Shown here piece after piece: positions 55,212 through 64,000 of a DNA stretch of 64,000 bases. Under the pieces are notes generated by a model. The model was not told where the DNA came from. It saw only the letters and a program-made list of their open reading frames with translations, and did not search any database. Made by a program: the position numbers and the translations under genes. Each line of letters opens with the position of its first letter. Position 1 is the stretch's first letter. The DNA lies in assembly GCF_011634775.1 (NCBI RefSeq), contig NZ_JAALXT010000002.1, positions 930,001 through 994,000 of the forward strand, written 5' to 3'. Source of the stretch: Thalassoroseus pseudoceratinae (GTDB lineage: Bacteria; Planctomycetota; Planctomycetia; Planctomycetales; Planctomycetaceae).

Positions 55212-56729
55212 GTGCATCCACTCGATTTTGTGACTGTGGCTGGGTATCTCGTTTTGATGCTTGGCCTGGGGTTTGTTTTCGGGCGTAACCAATCGCGACA
55301 AGAATTCTTCCTAGCCGGCCACTCGATGGGCTGGATCCCGGTTGGGTTGAGTGTGATGGCAACGCTGTTTTCCTCGAATAGTTTTGTCTTCTATCCCTCG
55401 GCAGCATTTGGGGATAGTCTGCGTATCGGCCTGTCACTCGTGGCCTTTACATTTATGACTCCGATTGTGGTCTGGGTGTTCATCCCTGTGTACTCTCGTT
55501 TGGGAGTCGAGACGGCCTACGAATACTTGGAAATGCGGTATCATGTTTCGGTTCGCACACTCGCAAGCGGACTGTTCATCTTTCTGCGAATTGGCTGGAT
55601 GGCGTCGGCAACCTATGCCGCATCAGTCGTCGTTTCCAGCGTGATGGAAGTGCCACAGACGGCGGTGATTATCGTGCTCGGTCTTGTGTCCATCGGCTAC
55701 ACCATGCTCGGTGGATTGCGGGCTGTCATGTGGACTGACGTCCTACAGTTTGTCGTTTTCGCAGTGACAATCCTACTGACTCTAGGTCTCGTCATGGAGT
55801 TGACAGGTTTCGGTCCTAGTCAGTTGTTCGACACTTACTTCGCGAACCGAAAAAACCTAGTCGTCGATTTCTCCCCGTCGCTGACACTCAAGCACGGTAG
55901 CTGGGCAATACTCATCGGCGTGTTTTTGGAAGGGCTATCTGCGTTTGGGGTCGATCAAGTTGCGGTGCAACGGTATTTGTCGTCTAAGAACGAACGAACA
56001 TCGCAATGGGGAGCAGCCTTGAACTTGGCTGCAATGTGGATTGTGCTACCGGGTCTACTAATGATTGGCGTCGGTCTATTTGCGTACTACGCGCAGAACC
56101 CAACCGATCTTGCAAGCGGATCTCTTGCCGAAGCTATGGCTGCGGACGAGACTCTGGCCGATCGAGCCTTGCCGGAGTTTGTCCAACTCCATTTTCCTGC
56201 AGGATTGGCGGGGTTGTTCCTCGCAGCATTGATGGCAGCAATTATGTCGAGTATTGACTCCGGTGTGCATTCAGTGACAACGGCTTTGATCGTGGACTTT
56301 CGTGATCGTCTTGTCCCCCATTGGCGGCCGACAAATGAACGTGGAGAAGTTCGATTCATCCGTGGCTTGATTGTACTCATTGGTGGTCTCGCAATCGCAC
56401 TGGCCTGCTATGTCGAAACACTTGGCGACGACGTGTTTGATGTCGGCAAGAAACTGACTGCCGCATTTGGCGGGCCGTTGCTTGCGATCTTCTTATTAGC
56501 ATTGTTCTCGCGTCGTACAACCACGCGAGGAGTATTGTTGAGTGTCATCGTTTCAACGATCTTGACCTTGGTCTTGATGTACACACAAGACTGGTATTCC
56601 GTGTGGTATTGGCCTGTCGGGTTTGGGATGGCGATGTTCTTGGGATACTTCCTTAGCCTGTTTGGGACCGCTCCACAAACACGATACACATACCTTGATA
56701 TTCTCAAAAGAAAGATGGACAACTCATGA
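55212..56729 (+). CDS. Sodium:solute symporter (SSS family)
   Basis: A 505-residue membrane protein with about thirteen helices. Family blocks: FFLAGHSMGWIPVGLS near 30-45, TAYEYLEMRY, GGLRAVMWTDVLQ, and GVDQVAVQRYLSSKNER. The start is GTG 55212; AGGG lies upstream. Its last four bases overlap the creatininase gene start (ATGA), so the two are co-translated. Members carry sugars, amino acids, sialic acid or vitamins; the substrate here is probably linked to the neighbouring hydrolases. Confidence 0.93.
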   Translation: MHPLDFVTVAGYLVLMLGLGFVFGRNQSRQEFFLAGHSMGWIPVGLSVMATLFSSNSFVFYPSAAFGDSLRIGLSLVAFTFMTPIVVWVFIPVYSRLGVETAYEYLEMRYHVSVRTLASGLFIFLRIGWMASATYAASVVVSSVMEVPQTAVIIVLGLVSIGYTMLGGLRAVMWTDVLQFVVFAVTILLTLGLVMELTGFGPSQLFDTYFANRKNLVVDFSPSLTLKHGSWAILIGVFLEGLSAFGVDQVAVQRYLSSKNERTSQWGAALNLAAMWIVLPGLLMIGVGLFAYYAQNPTDLASGSLAEAMAADETLADRALPEFVQLHFPAGLAGLFLAALMAAIMSSIDSGVHSVTTALIVDFRDRLVPHWRPTNERGEVRFIRGLIVLIGGLAIALACYVETLGDDVFDVGKKLTAAFGGPLLAIFLLALFSRRTTTRGVLLSVIVSTILTLVLMYTQDWYSVWYWPVGFGMAMFLGYFLSLFGTAPQTRYTYLDILKRKMDNS

Positions 56730-57493
56730 AGTACATGGAAATGACCGCGACTCAACTTGCGAAAGTTGATCGTCAAGAAACCCTCGTCATCGTGCCGATT
56801 GCTGCTGTCGAGCAGCACGGTCCACATATGCCTGTGGGCACCGATACGGTTCTTTGTACGGCGGTTGCTGAAGCGGCGGAGCAAGAACTGCCCTCACAGG
56901 TGTTAGTTACACCCACTGTTTGGCTCGGAGCAAGTTCCCATCACCTGCGGTTTGGTGCGACATTAGATGCCGATTTAGACACGCATATTACGGTGCTTTG
57001 CGACATCGCCGTGTCTCTGCTCGATGACGGGTTCACGCGGGTTCTGTTTTTGAACGGGCATGGTGGCAACGTGGATCCGATGCGAGTCGCCGCCAGGAAG
57101 TTGCAGCCAATGTACCAGAACGCAGTCATCGCAGCTGGAAGTTACTGGGATGTTGCCGTCGCCGAACGCGAGCAACTCTTGAAAGGTGATCACAAGTTCG
57201 TCGGTCATGCTTGTGAGTTTGAAACTGCGTTGATGCTTCATGTTCGGCCGGAACTTGTTGACAAACAGTTCTGTAGCAACGCAGGCGAACTCGTACCGAG
57301 CGAAGTTGGAGACATCTTTGTGAGCCGCGATATGACTCAACGGACGCAAGCCGGTTTCACTGGACGCCCGGATCTCGCAACCGCCGAGACCGGCGAAAAA
57401 CTGTTTCAAGCCATCGTCACCAACCTCGAAGCGACGATTCAATCCTTACTCTCTCAACCGCTTGGTGACAGTTACAAAGATTTCGTATCCTAA
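56726..57493 (+). CDS. Creatininase-family amidohydrolase
   Basis: A 255-residue metal-dependent hydrolase. EQHGPHMPVGTD and NGHGGN are the creatininase metal ligand blocks; GHACEFETALML adds the conserved Glu. Members include creatininase, MftE and riboflavin-pathway ArfB, so creatinine should not be assumed. The four-base overlap with the symporter and the amidohydrolase upstream suggest uptake then hydrolysis of one compound class; inferred. Confidence 0.92.
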   Translation: MKYMEMTATQLAKVDRQETLVIVPIAAVEQHGPHMPVGTDTVLCTAVAEAAEQELPSQVLVTPTVWLGASSHHLRFGATLDADLDTHITVLCDIAVSLLDDGFTRVLFLNGHGGNVDPMRVAARKLQPMYQNAVIAAGSYWDVAVAEREQLLKGDHKFVGHACEFETALMLHVRPELVDKQFCSNAGELVPSEVGDIFVSRDMTQRTQAGFTGRPDLATAETGEKLFQAIVTNLEATIQSLLSQPLGDSYKDFVS

Positions 57494-57621
57494 TACCAAC
57501 ATTGTCGATCGCGAATGACTGAAGCACCGGCCCGCTGTGATAGGTTTCCGTAGCGAACGAAATCGGCGGGCGCTCTGCTAGGACTCTGATCGTCTGGAGT
57601 CACGCGGCTCGTCGAATGCAA

Positions 57622-58359
57622 CTAATTGGACATCCCGCCATCAGCTCGGATCTGTTGACCAGTTATCCAGCCGCCCTCACTGCTAGCCAAGAACGAAGCA
57701 ACAGCTGCGATATCGGTTGGTGTTCCGAGTCGGTCAAATGCCGATAGGTCAGCAAACTCTTGTTTTTCGGCTTCGGTACGCTGATCGACCATACCTGGGC
57801 TAGTCGCACCAGGGCGGATACTATTGACGGCAATCCCACGATTGCCAACTTCTTTGGAGAGTGAAACTAACATGGCATCGATGGCGGCTTTCGTCGCAGA
57901 GTAGATGCCCGTACCGAGGCGAGGCCGTTCCGCAAGCTGCGATGAAACGAATAGGATCCGGCCGTCGTCTCGCACGTGTCGCGCTGCTTCGCGAATCGTT
58001 AGAAAGGCACCACGCGAGTTGACTGCGTGAACCTGATCAAAATCCTGCATGGTGCATTCGGCAATTGGGCCGCTCGTGATCGTTCCTGCGTTCACGACCA
58101 CCACGTCGACACCACCAAACCGTTGAATCGCTTCGGCAAATAGTTGTGTGACCTCCGACTCCTGGCGAACATCCGCGTCCATTGAAAATGCAGTGCCGCC
58201 CGCAGACTCGATGTCAGCGACAACGGATTCGGCAGAACGTTGGTCCGTGCTGTAATGGACAACGACATTGAATCCGTCCGACGCAAGACGTCGGCAAATT
58301 TCGCTGCCAATTGCACCTGAGCCACCCGTTACGATTGCCGTCTTAGTCGTTGCAGTCAT
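57622..58359 (-). CDS. SDR family oxidoreductase (FabG-like)
   Basis: A 245-residue classical short-chain dehydrogenase. [14 protein letters not shown] is the cofactor-binding glycine motif; NAG is in [11 protein letters not shown]; catalytic Ser and YSATK are in the middle; RPGATSPGM and [15 protein letters not shown] close it. ATG 58359 begins [13 protein letters not shown]; codons upstream to 58443 are not typical of the family. It stands apart from fab genes, so a role in fatty-acid synthesis is not shown. Confidence 0.92.
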   Translation of the reverse strand: MTATTKTAIVTGGSGAIGSEICRRLASDGFNVVVHYSTDQRSAESVVADIESAGGTAFSMDADVRQESEVTQLFAEAIQRFGGVDVVVVNAGTITSGPIAECTMQDFDQVHAVNSRGAFLTIREAARHVRDDGRILFVSSQLAERPRLGTGIYSATKAAIDAMLVSLSKEVGNRGIAVNSIRPGATSPGMVDQRTEAEKQEFADLSAFDRLGTPTDIAAVASFLASSEGGWITGQQIRADGGMSN

Positions 58360-58530
58360 ACGTTCAGCCTTTTCACCGATGAGAGTACCCAGTGAATGAT
58401 CTGGCAGTTGACGAGGAAACCATATCTTGTTGGAAGTCGCCATCTTAGGTGATCGTCATCTGATCTGCACGCTCAATCGGTGTGAGCAGCCGACGCGGAT
58501 CGTGAGATTCTCGGACTCATACTAAATTCG

Positions 58531-58559
58531 TATATGCGTATGGTCGAATATGCGATATA
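58531..58559 (+). promoter_or_regulatory. AT-rich direct repeat upstream of the Trx-like/ABC operon
   Basis: ATATGCG occurs at about 58532 and again at about 58548, with 16 bases from start to start, in an AT-rich block absent nearby. It lies 180 bases before the first gene of an operon whose last gene is an ArsR repressor. An operator is possible but unproven. Confidence 0.25.
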
Positions 58560-58737
58560 GTTCGCTCGCACCCATCAATGTCGGTCGGGAAATGAGATTC
58601 GATGTTGTGGCTGGAATTCCGTAGTCGCTGGGGAAGATCGTCTTTCTTTGAGCGACCCGGAATTGGACCTTGCACGACGATCGTTTGTTTAGTGTGTAGG
58701 TGGGCACAGTTTTCGTTGCTCTTGGAAGGAGTCTGAG

Positions 58738-59568
58738 ATGGCTAACAGGTTTTTCAACGGCAAAGTGAGGATCTTGGTGATCTGCATAGTCCATGCGATG
58801 TATGCTGGTGTCCACGCGAATCACAAGGCCGAAGATTCGCAGGGCGCCTCTGGAAGTCCCGCGTTGAGTATGCTGGCAACCTCAGCCGAAGAAGGGTGTT
58901 TCACCTATGTCCTATTTTGGCGAAACAATGACGACGCCACTCAACGAATGGGAACCAATCTTCAGCAAGCGACTTCGAGGATGAAGTTACGGGTGAACAC
59001 GGTTAGTGTCCGTGTGACCGACCCGCATGAGTTGGAAACGGTGAAACGATTTGATGTGGAACGGGCGCCGTTGCCACTCATTATTGCGGTAGCGCCGAAT
59101 GGTGCGGTCACCAAAGCATGGTTTCTTAAGGCGTCGCGAGAACAACTTCACGAGGGGCTCGTCAGTGCGGGGACCGCTGCATGTCTCAAAGCTATGCAGC
59201 AGAAGAAACTTTCGTTGATTTGCGTGTACAATTCAGTGACTGCACATCGCGACTCCCTGAAGCAGGCTGCGATTGGCATCAAAGCTGACAGGCGTTTTGG
59301 CGCTGCCACCGAGGTAATCGAAATTGATCCCGCCGATGTCCGTGAGCATGCGTTTCTAGCGAGCCTTCAAGTCAAACCGAACTCAAACGAGGCGGTGGCG
59401 GTGTTAGTCTCACCGGCAGGGCATCCGATTGGCAAGATGACAGGTGCTGTCACGGCTACGCAGTTGATCAAAACAATCGAGGCGGCTATGCAAGGCTGCT
59501 GTCCCGGCGGAACTTGTGGACCGGAGGGCGGTTGTCCTGGTGGTCAGTGCCCACCTCAACGGAAATAA
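58738..59568 (+). CDS. Secreted protein with two thioredoxin-fold-like halves and a Cys-Gly-Pro tail
   Basis: A 276-residue protein. Residues 1-27 are a signal peptide. Residues 45-150 (TYVLFWRNNDD) have the beta-alpha-beta pattern of a thioredoxin fold but without CxxC; APLPLIIAVAPNG has the fold's Pro. Residues 155-250 repeat the pattern (KLSLICVYNSVTAH). Residues 251-276 hold five cysteines in CC-PGGTC-GPEGGC-PGGQC spacing, suited to metal or thiol chemistry. GGAAGGAG is six bases before the ATG. First gene of a four-gene operon. Confidence 0.75.
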   Translation: MANRFFNGKVRILVICIVHAMYAGVHANHKAEDSQGASGSPALSMLATSAEEGCFTYVLFWRNNDDATQRMGTNLQQATSRMKLRVNTVSVRVTDPHELETVKRFDVERAPLPLIIAVAPNGAVTKAWFLKASREQLHEGLVSAGTAACLKAMQQKKLSLICVYNSVTAHRDSLKQAAIGIKADRRFGAATEVIEIDPADVREHAFLASLQVKPNSNEAVAVLVSPAGHPIGKMTGAVTATQLIKTIEAAMQGCCPGGTCGPEGGCPGGQCPPQRK

Positions 59569-59588
59569 CACGAGAAGGAGTTCACATT

Positions 59589-60806
59589 ATGAATCTTCGC
59601 ACTCTAGTGTGGCGCGAATTATTTGAACGCAAAGGCCAGATGCTCACGATCGTTGTGGGAATCCTGCTGGGCATCACCACCGTTGTTGCTATTCAGAATA
59701 TTACTTTCTATTCCGAAAAAGCGGTCGCGGTTGAACTCGATCGCCTCGGCGCAAACGTATTGATTTTGCCGAAATCCGTTTCACTTCAGGACTACTATGC
59801 CGCTGACATGCATCAGGAAGTGATTCCTGAAGAGTATGTCATGCGGCTGACGTTATCAGAGTTGCAAGGAGTCGATAATCTCTCACCAAAACTCTGTGTT
59901 CCCGTTGAGCTACACGGGCGCAAGTATCCGCTGACAGGCATACTGCCGAAGAGTGAATTCCAGGCCAAGGCGGCTTGGGCAGGTGCGGGGATTTTTTCAC
60001 GTCCTATTGGCTGTGGGGCGTTGGAGTTGGAGACCGAAAACGCTCAGGAAGACCGGAAAGATCTTGTGCGGAATCGAGTCATCAAAGATCTTGCCAAGGA
60101 CGAGATCTTGGTTGGTTCTGACCTGGCTGAGACCCAACAATTGATGGAAGGGGAGAGTGTCGAACTTCTCGGCGAGTCGTTCAAGGTCATTGCTGTTTTG
60201 CCAGAAACTGGCACTGTTGATGACTCACGAATTTTTGCTCATCTACACCAAGTACAGGACCTGACGGGCCAAGGGCCAGTTGTCAATTGCATTGAAGTTG
60301 TTGGTTGTTGCAAGGAGATTTCTGCCGGGCTCGTCGAGGGGGTGAATGAGTTGCTCCCCGACGCGAAGGTGGTGACTATCAAGCAAGTCGTTGATACTCA
60401 GGTCAAAGTCCATCACATGATGGAGCGGCTTTCACTGATATTTGTCGCGATTATTGTCGTTGTTGGCGGGGCGGGTATTGCAAACTTTATGTTTGCGAAT
60501 GTCTCGGAGCGTCGTCGAGAAATTGGCACTCTCATGGCAATGGGAGCACAGTCGCGACTCATTCAACGATTGTTCCTTGCCAAAGCCTTAGTCTTGGGAT
60601 TTGCAGGTGGTGTGGGAGGCTTTGTTATCGGCACTATGTTAGCCGTCACTCTAGGGCCAAAGCTTGCCGGTGTCCCTGTGCTGCCAATGCCAATGCTTTC
60701 CCTGTGGGCAATTGCAATTTCCGTGGGCGTTGCTCTGGTCGCTAGTTACATTCCAGCTCGACGGGCTGCTATGCTCGACCCTGTCACAACCTTTCGGGAG
60801 ATTTAG
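59589..60806 (+). CDS. ABC transporter permease (FtsX/MacB type)
   Basis: A 405-residue membrane protein. The first helix is at about 17-37 (MLTIVVGILLGITTVVAIQN), followed by a periplasmic MacB-like domain of about 230 residues (DRLGANVLILPKS). Three C-terminal helices follow, with SERRREIGTLMAMGAQSR, the characteristic FtsX coupling segment. AAGGAG is eight bases ahead of ATG 59589; a longer frame from 59514 would overlap the previous gene. It pairs with the ATPase two bases downstream. Mechanotransmission without transport is the usual role in this family. Confidence 0.93.
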   Translation: MNLRTLVWRELFERKGQMLTIVVGILLGITTVVAIQNITFYSEKAVAVELDRLGANVLILPKSVSLQDYYAADMHQEVIPEEYVMRLTLSELQGVDNLSPKLCVPVELHGRKYPLTGILPKSEFQAKAAWAGAGIFSRPIGCGALELETENAQEDRKDLVRNRVIKDLAKDEILVGSDLAETQQLMEGESVELLGESFKVIAVLPETGTVDDSRIFAHLHQVQDLTGQGPVVNCIEVVGCCKEISAGLVEGVNELLPDAKVVTIKQVVDTQVKVHHMMERLSLIFVAIIVVVGGAGIANFMFANVSERRREIGTLMAMGAQSRLIQRLFLAKALVLGFAGGVGGFVIGTMLAVTLGPKLAGVPVLPMPMLSLWAIAISVGVALVASYIPARRAAMLDPVTTFREI

Positions 60807-60808
60807 CC

Positions 60809-61504
60809 ATGTTGAGCATGGAACATGTCAGCAAGAACTACACGCTTCGGAAGCAGAAAGTCCCTGGGCTTATCGATGCTTCGATTGAGATTGAGCGAGG
60901 GGACTTCGTATCACTGGTTGGTCCTAGTGGGAGTGGCAAAAGCACACTCCTATTGATGCTGGGGGGGATGCTATCGCCGACTTCAGGGCGCATTACACTC
61001 GATGGTCATTCGGTCTATGATCGTACGGCGGACCAACGAGCTGAGCTGCGTCAGCAATACATCGGTTATGTATTCCAAACCTTCAATCTAGTGCCGTATC
61101 TGACGGCTTTGGAAAATGTGCAAATACCGATGTTCTTGGCATCTGTACCGAAGTCTGAGCAACACTCGCGGGCTGAAGAATTACTACGCCGAGTTGGACT
61201 AGGCGATCGCATGCATCACAAACCGACTGAGTTGAGCGTGGGGCAGCAACAGCGGGTCGCACTCGCCCGCATGCTTTCCAATGATCCCGCGGTCATACTC
61301 GCTGATGAGCCAACAGGCAACCTCGATCCGGAGACGGCTTCGCAGGTGATTGGCTTCTTCGAGGAGTTCAACGAAGAAGGCCGTACGATCGTCATGGTTA
61401 CTCACGACCCCAATGCTGCGAAGCGTGCGAAACGGATGGTCCGCCTCACTGAAGGGCGGCTCGTGGGTGAGTTGCTATCGACAGCGACATCACGAATCGC
61501 ATAA
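60809..61504 (+). CDS. ABC transporter ATP-binding protein (LolD/MacB type)
   Basis: A 231-residue ATPase. Walker A GPSGSGKST is near residue 38, signature LSVGQQQRVALAR near 140, and Walker B VILADEPTGNLDPET follows; VTHD supplies the switch His. TADQRAELRQQYIGYVFQ carries the Q-loop of the LolD subfamily. The start lies two bases after the permease stop, so the two proteins are made together. Partner permease is the preceding gene. Confidence 0.96.
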   Translation: MLSMEHVSKNYTLRKQKVPGLIDASIEIERGDFVSLVGPSGSGKSTLLLMLGGMLSPTSGRITLDGHSVYDRTADQRAELRQQYIGYVFQTFNLVPYLTALENVQIPMFLASVPKSEQHSRAEELLRRVGLGDRMHHKPTELSVGQQQRVALARMLSNDPAVILADEPTGNLDPETASQVIGFFEEFNEEGRTIVMVTHDPNAAKRAKRMVRLTEGRLVGELLSTATSRIA

Positions 61505-61555
61505 CATTTGCGGGCAAGGTTAATCGACGACGGACGCATAACGCCAGAGGTCGGC

Positions 61556-61987
61556 ATGGCTAACAACACCAAGACTCATTCAAGATCTGATCGCAAGGTC
61601 TCTCGTAATCGAGCACCCGTTAGCACGTCGTCGATTGACCCTCCCGATAACACGATACCAGAACTGTTCCAGGCATTCTCGGACCGTACGCGATTGCGAG
61701 TGTTGCACTTGTTGTTACGTGGCGAGACCTGCGTCGGCGATTTAGTCAGCGTCTTGAGGTTGCCGCAGCCACGGGTTTCTCAGCAGTTGTCTCGTCTACG
61801 CAACGCGGGATTGGTCGTGGGGCGAAAAGAAGGTCAATGGACCCACTACTCGCTGGCGAAACCAGTGTCTGCGGTTCATGAACAGTTGCTAAAGTGTCTT
61901 GAACTGTGCTCCGAGGAAATTCCGGAACTTCAGGTCGATGAGTCGCGTGCAGACGCATTGGATCAAGATGGACATTGCTGTTCGTAG
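61556..61987 (+). CDS. ArsR-family winged-helix regulator
   Basis: A 143-residue DNA-binding repressor. Residues 1-35 are a basic, Ser-rich extension. The ArsR core starts at IPELFQAFSDRTRLRVLHLL, with GETCVGDLVSVLRLPQPRVSQQLSRLRNAGLV as the helix-turn-helix region. The Cys in ETCVGD matches the position of one metal or thiol-sensing residue in this family (ELCVCD in ArsR/SmtB), but the second Cys is Gly. HCCS ends the protein and may add ligands. GAGG precedes ATG 61556. It is 51 bases from the ATPase gene, so it probably controls its own operon. Confidence 0.93.
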   Translation: MANNTKTHSRSDRKVSRNRAPVSTSSIDPPDNTIPELFQAFSDRTRLRVLHLLLRGETCVGDLVSVLRLPQPRVSQQLSRLRNAGLVVGRKEGQWTHYSLAKPVSAVHEQLLKCLELCSEEIPELQVDESRADALDQDGHCCS

Positions 61988-62106
61988 ATTGATTCTGTGG
62001 ATTGTCAACTAGCGGTCACAGCGACCGACAGCTGTCGTCTCTACATGAGACAACCCAGCGTCGGTCGGGCGAATACGGATACTCAAAGAGAGTCTTCCCT
62101 AATTCC

Positions 62107-63495
62107 CTAGGTGTTCGCGGTCATCTCTGTGATTTGTTTGTTGGCGATTCCGATTGGGCGGTCCAGTGGGATCCCGATGCAAGTTAAGATGGTGGTAAGT
62201 AAGTCACCTTGATTGCCCTTCACGTCGGGCAGGAACTGACCCGTTTTGATAGCACCGCCCCCACTTCCAGCCAGGATGAACGGTAAGTTCGCACGAGTGT
62301 GTCGGTCGCCATCTTCGAGACCGGAACCCCACATCATAATGCAGTTGTCCAGCAACGTGCCATCACCTTCCCGCAAGCTGGCCATCTTCTTCACCATATA
62401 GGCAAACTGCTCGATGTTGAATGCCGTGATGGCTGCGACCTTGTTGACCTTCTCGGGCTGGTTATTGTGATGCGTTGTCGAATGGTGTTTGTCGGTGAAG
62501 CCCAGTTCCGGGTAGGACGCTCCATTCGGAGTGGAACCGATATAGGTGCAAACGCGTGTGGTATCGGTCTGAAATGCGAGAACGTTGAGATCACACATGA
62601 CCTGCATATACTCGCTGCGTTTGTCGCCTTCTGGAATTTTGATCTCAATTGGAGGAGAATCTGACTCGTGACGACGACTGGAACGAACACCCGCTTTTTC
62701 CAATGCTGCTTCTTTTTGGCGATGTTCAATAGCGGCAATTCGTCGTTCCACCGAGCGAACGCTGTCTAGATATTCGTCGAGTTTTCGTTGATCGGTTGGC
62801 CCTAAGTTGCGTCTCAGATCCCGCGCTCCGCCTAGCACAAGATCCAACATGCTTCGGTCTAGAGGACTGATTCCTGTGGATGCTGCTCCACCGCCTTGTT
62901 CCTTTGTGTTGAACAAGCGGTTCAAGACGTTTCGCGGATTGATTTCTGCCGGGACCGCCTGGGTCGGTGAGCGAAAGCTACAGTGAGAATAGTAGGCCTC
63001 ATTCAAACCCGCTTGGTTTTCCTTCCAAGTTTGCGGCATGGTCGCCAGTTCCAAGGATGGCAGTGTGGTGAATGCTCCTAATGCGTTGGCGGCGATCTGA
63101 TCGGCGGAGATGGAGATACTAATCTCATCGCGTTTCGCAGGATTTGGCAGTGCAGCAGTCAGCCAGGTCGAAAGTTCGAGGGCGTGGGGGGCACCACGGT
63201 AAGGACCGTTCGGCACACCCGCAATCCCCTTCATCATCAGACACTTGTCGAGAACCGGACGTAAGGACTCTAACGCTGATGGTGGATTCGAAAGGAAGCT
63301 CTCCGCATCTTTCGGCCAAAACTCGTCCATGATGACGCCATGTGGCATATACATAAATCCGAGTCGGACGGGCGGTTTGAATGCGTTCTTGTCGCTAGCC
63401 TCAGCCCAGCCCATTGCGTCTAACATTGGAAGGGCAAGTGCGGCACCTGCGCCTTTGAGCCAAGTTCGACGATCAATGATTGTATTCTTGCTCAT
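62107..63495 (-). CDS. DUF1552 domain-containing exported protein
   Basis: A 462-residue protein. The N-terminus [19 protein letters not shown] is a twin-arginine signal. The remainder is the DUF1552 domain, with [26 protein letters not shown], and [17 protein letters not shown]. Genes for DUF1552 proteins nearly always follow DUF1588/1592-type cytochrome genes in planctomycetes and related bacteria, as here. The function of this pair is unknown; it has been proposed to act in periplasmic oxidation. Confidence 0.94.
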   Translation of the reverse strand: MSKNTIIDRRTWLKGAGAALALPMLDAMGWAEASDKNAFKPPVRLGFMYMPHGVIMDEFWPKDAESFLSNPPSALESLRPVLDKCLMMKGIAGVPNGPYRGAPHALELSTWLTAALPNPAKRDEISISISADQIAANALGAFTTLPSLELATMPQTWKENQAGLNEAYYSHCSFRSPTQAVPAEINPRNVLNRLFNTKEQGGGAASTGISPLDRSMLDLVLGGARDLRRNLGPTDQRKLDEYLDSVRSVERRIAAIEHRQKEAALEKAGVRSSRRHESDSPPIEIKIPEGDKRSEYMQVMCDLNVLAFQTDTTRVCTYIGSTPNGASYPELGFTDKHHSTTHHNNQPEKVNKVAAITAFNIEQFAYMVKKMASLREGDGTLLDNCIMMWGSGLEDGDRHTRANLPFILAGSGGGAIKTGQFLPDVKGNQGDLLTTILTCIGIPLDRPIGIANKQITEMTANT

Positions 63496-63545
63496 AAGTC
63501 TAGTCTTCTATCCGAACAGAAAGTTTAAAGTTAGCTTGAGCGATT

Positions 63546-64000
63546 CTACTTGGTCTGGCGGTGCGTAAATGGATAACTCGTGACGACTGCCGTGATGAGT
63601 GTCTGCATTCGGTAGTCATCCTCGGCGATCTCACGCATCAAGTCGTCGACAACTATCTCATCATATCCAACGAGATTTCGACACAACGCGTAGGCTAGCA
63701 GCTTCTCAACGAAATTACGTGAAAAGTCATCAAGTCGTTTCGCGATGATAGCCTTTAATTCGTGAGGGCTCGAAAAATGATTTCCACCGGGAAGTTCACC
63801 AGACGCATCAATCGCATGACCGTGTTCGTCTTGATTTCTCCATCGGCCGATCGCGTCGAAGTTTTCGAGACCAAATCCGATCGGATCGAGCAATCGATGG
63901 CAATTCGCACAGACCGGATCTTTGCGATGTAATTCGGTACGCTCGCGGAGTGTCAGTTCTGCAACCGAGGTTTGATCCTGTTTCTCCAGAGCCGGCACAT
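63546..64000 (-). CDS. DUF1588/DUF1585 protein with haem motif, C-terminal part only
   Basis: The right edge cuts this gene, leaving about 151 C-terminal residues. [20 protein letters not shown] is the DUF1588 start with a CxxCH c-type haem site; [17 protein letters not shown] is the conserved partner block. The final 80 residues match DUF1585 ([14 protein letters not shown] and VTSYPF). The full family also carries DUF1587, DUF1592 and DUF1595 upstream. It precedes the DUF1552 gene by 50 bases and is likely co-transcribed with it. Confidence 0.92.
   Translation of the reverse strand, partial: VPALEKQDQTSVAELTLRERTELHRKDPVCANCHRLLDPIGFGLENFDAIGRWRNQDEHGHAIDASGELPGGNHFSSPHELKAIIAKRLDDFSRNFVEKLLAYALCRNLVGYDEIVVDDLMREIAEDDYRMQTLITAVVTSYPFTHRQTK

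Overview
The window is a stretch of a planctomycete chromosome (phylum Planctomycetota). The evidence is the gene families present. There are two DUF1559 'giant prepilin' proteins with the H-x9-DG signature, a DUF1552 protein next to a DUF1588/DUF1585 cytochrome-type protein, a large surface protein with a LEPR-XLL-like export motif, and lone TadE/TadG-like proteins. A fragmentary mur/fts cluster has peptidoglycan genes followed by unrelated genes. Base composition is moderately GC-rich, so many long antisense ORFs are shadows. I saw no tRNA, rRNA, CRISPR array, transposase or integrase.

Layout. 1-12.4 kb is housekeeping and metabolism: a sialate O-acetylesterase-like enzyme, a dual-specificity phosphatase, an ErpA-type Fe-S carrier, a YhaM-like exonuclease, a lipoprotein aldose 1-epimerase, the leucyl/arginyl-tRNA-protein transferase Bpt, a YgfZ plus membrane-protein pair, PanB, and a secreted barrel-like protein. 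12.4-17 kb holds three TadE/TadG-like pilin proteins and one DUF1559 prepilin. 17-22 kb is a single 1,661-residue modular surface protein.

22.3-30.6 kb is an accessory-looking island. Six collinear minus-strand genes encode a VKOR-like protein, an SPW-type protein, a ZIP metal transporter, an APH-P-loop kinase fusion, a membrane protein with a degenerate archaemetzincin-like domain, and an aldehyde dehydrogenase. They face two divergent genes, for a helical-bundle protein and an extended SDR. The island ends in a strong terminator. The mix suggests a redox, metal or general stress module; this is inference.

31-48 kb is mixed: a CHASE hybrid histidine kinase, a ferredoxin plus QueD, a DUF1598-like protein, a prepilin/lipoprotein pair, a probable 47-residue acidic peptide gene, a lipoprotein alpha/beta hydrolase with an inserted membrane hairpin, an MFS transporter, an ALDH-lactonase pair, RimI, a BON-like protein and ferrochelatase. 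48.4-54.1 kb carries murE, murF, mraY and ftsW. 54.2-57.5 kb carries a Tat amidohydrolase, a sodium:solute symporter and a creatininase-family hydrolase.

58.7-62 kb is a compact four-gene operon: a thioredoxin-fold-like secreted protein with a Cys-Gly-Pro tail, a FtsX/MacB-type permease, a LolD-type ATPase and an ArsR regulator. It is the best candidate here for a little-described system, probably thiol- or metal-linked export. The window closes with the DUF1552/DUF1588 pair, cut at the right edge.

Start codons were chosen by Shine-Dalgarno spacing and family length; several differ from the longest possible ORF. All family assignments are by eye, without database searches.
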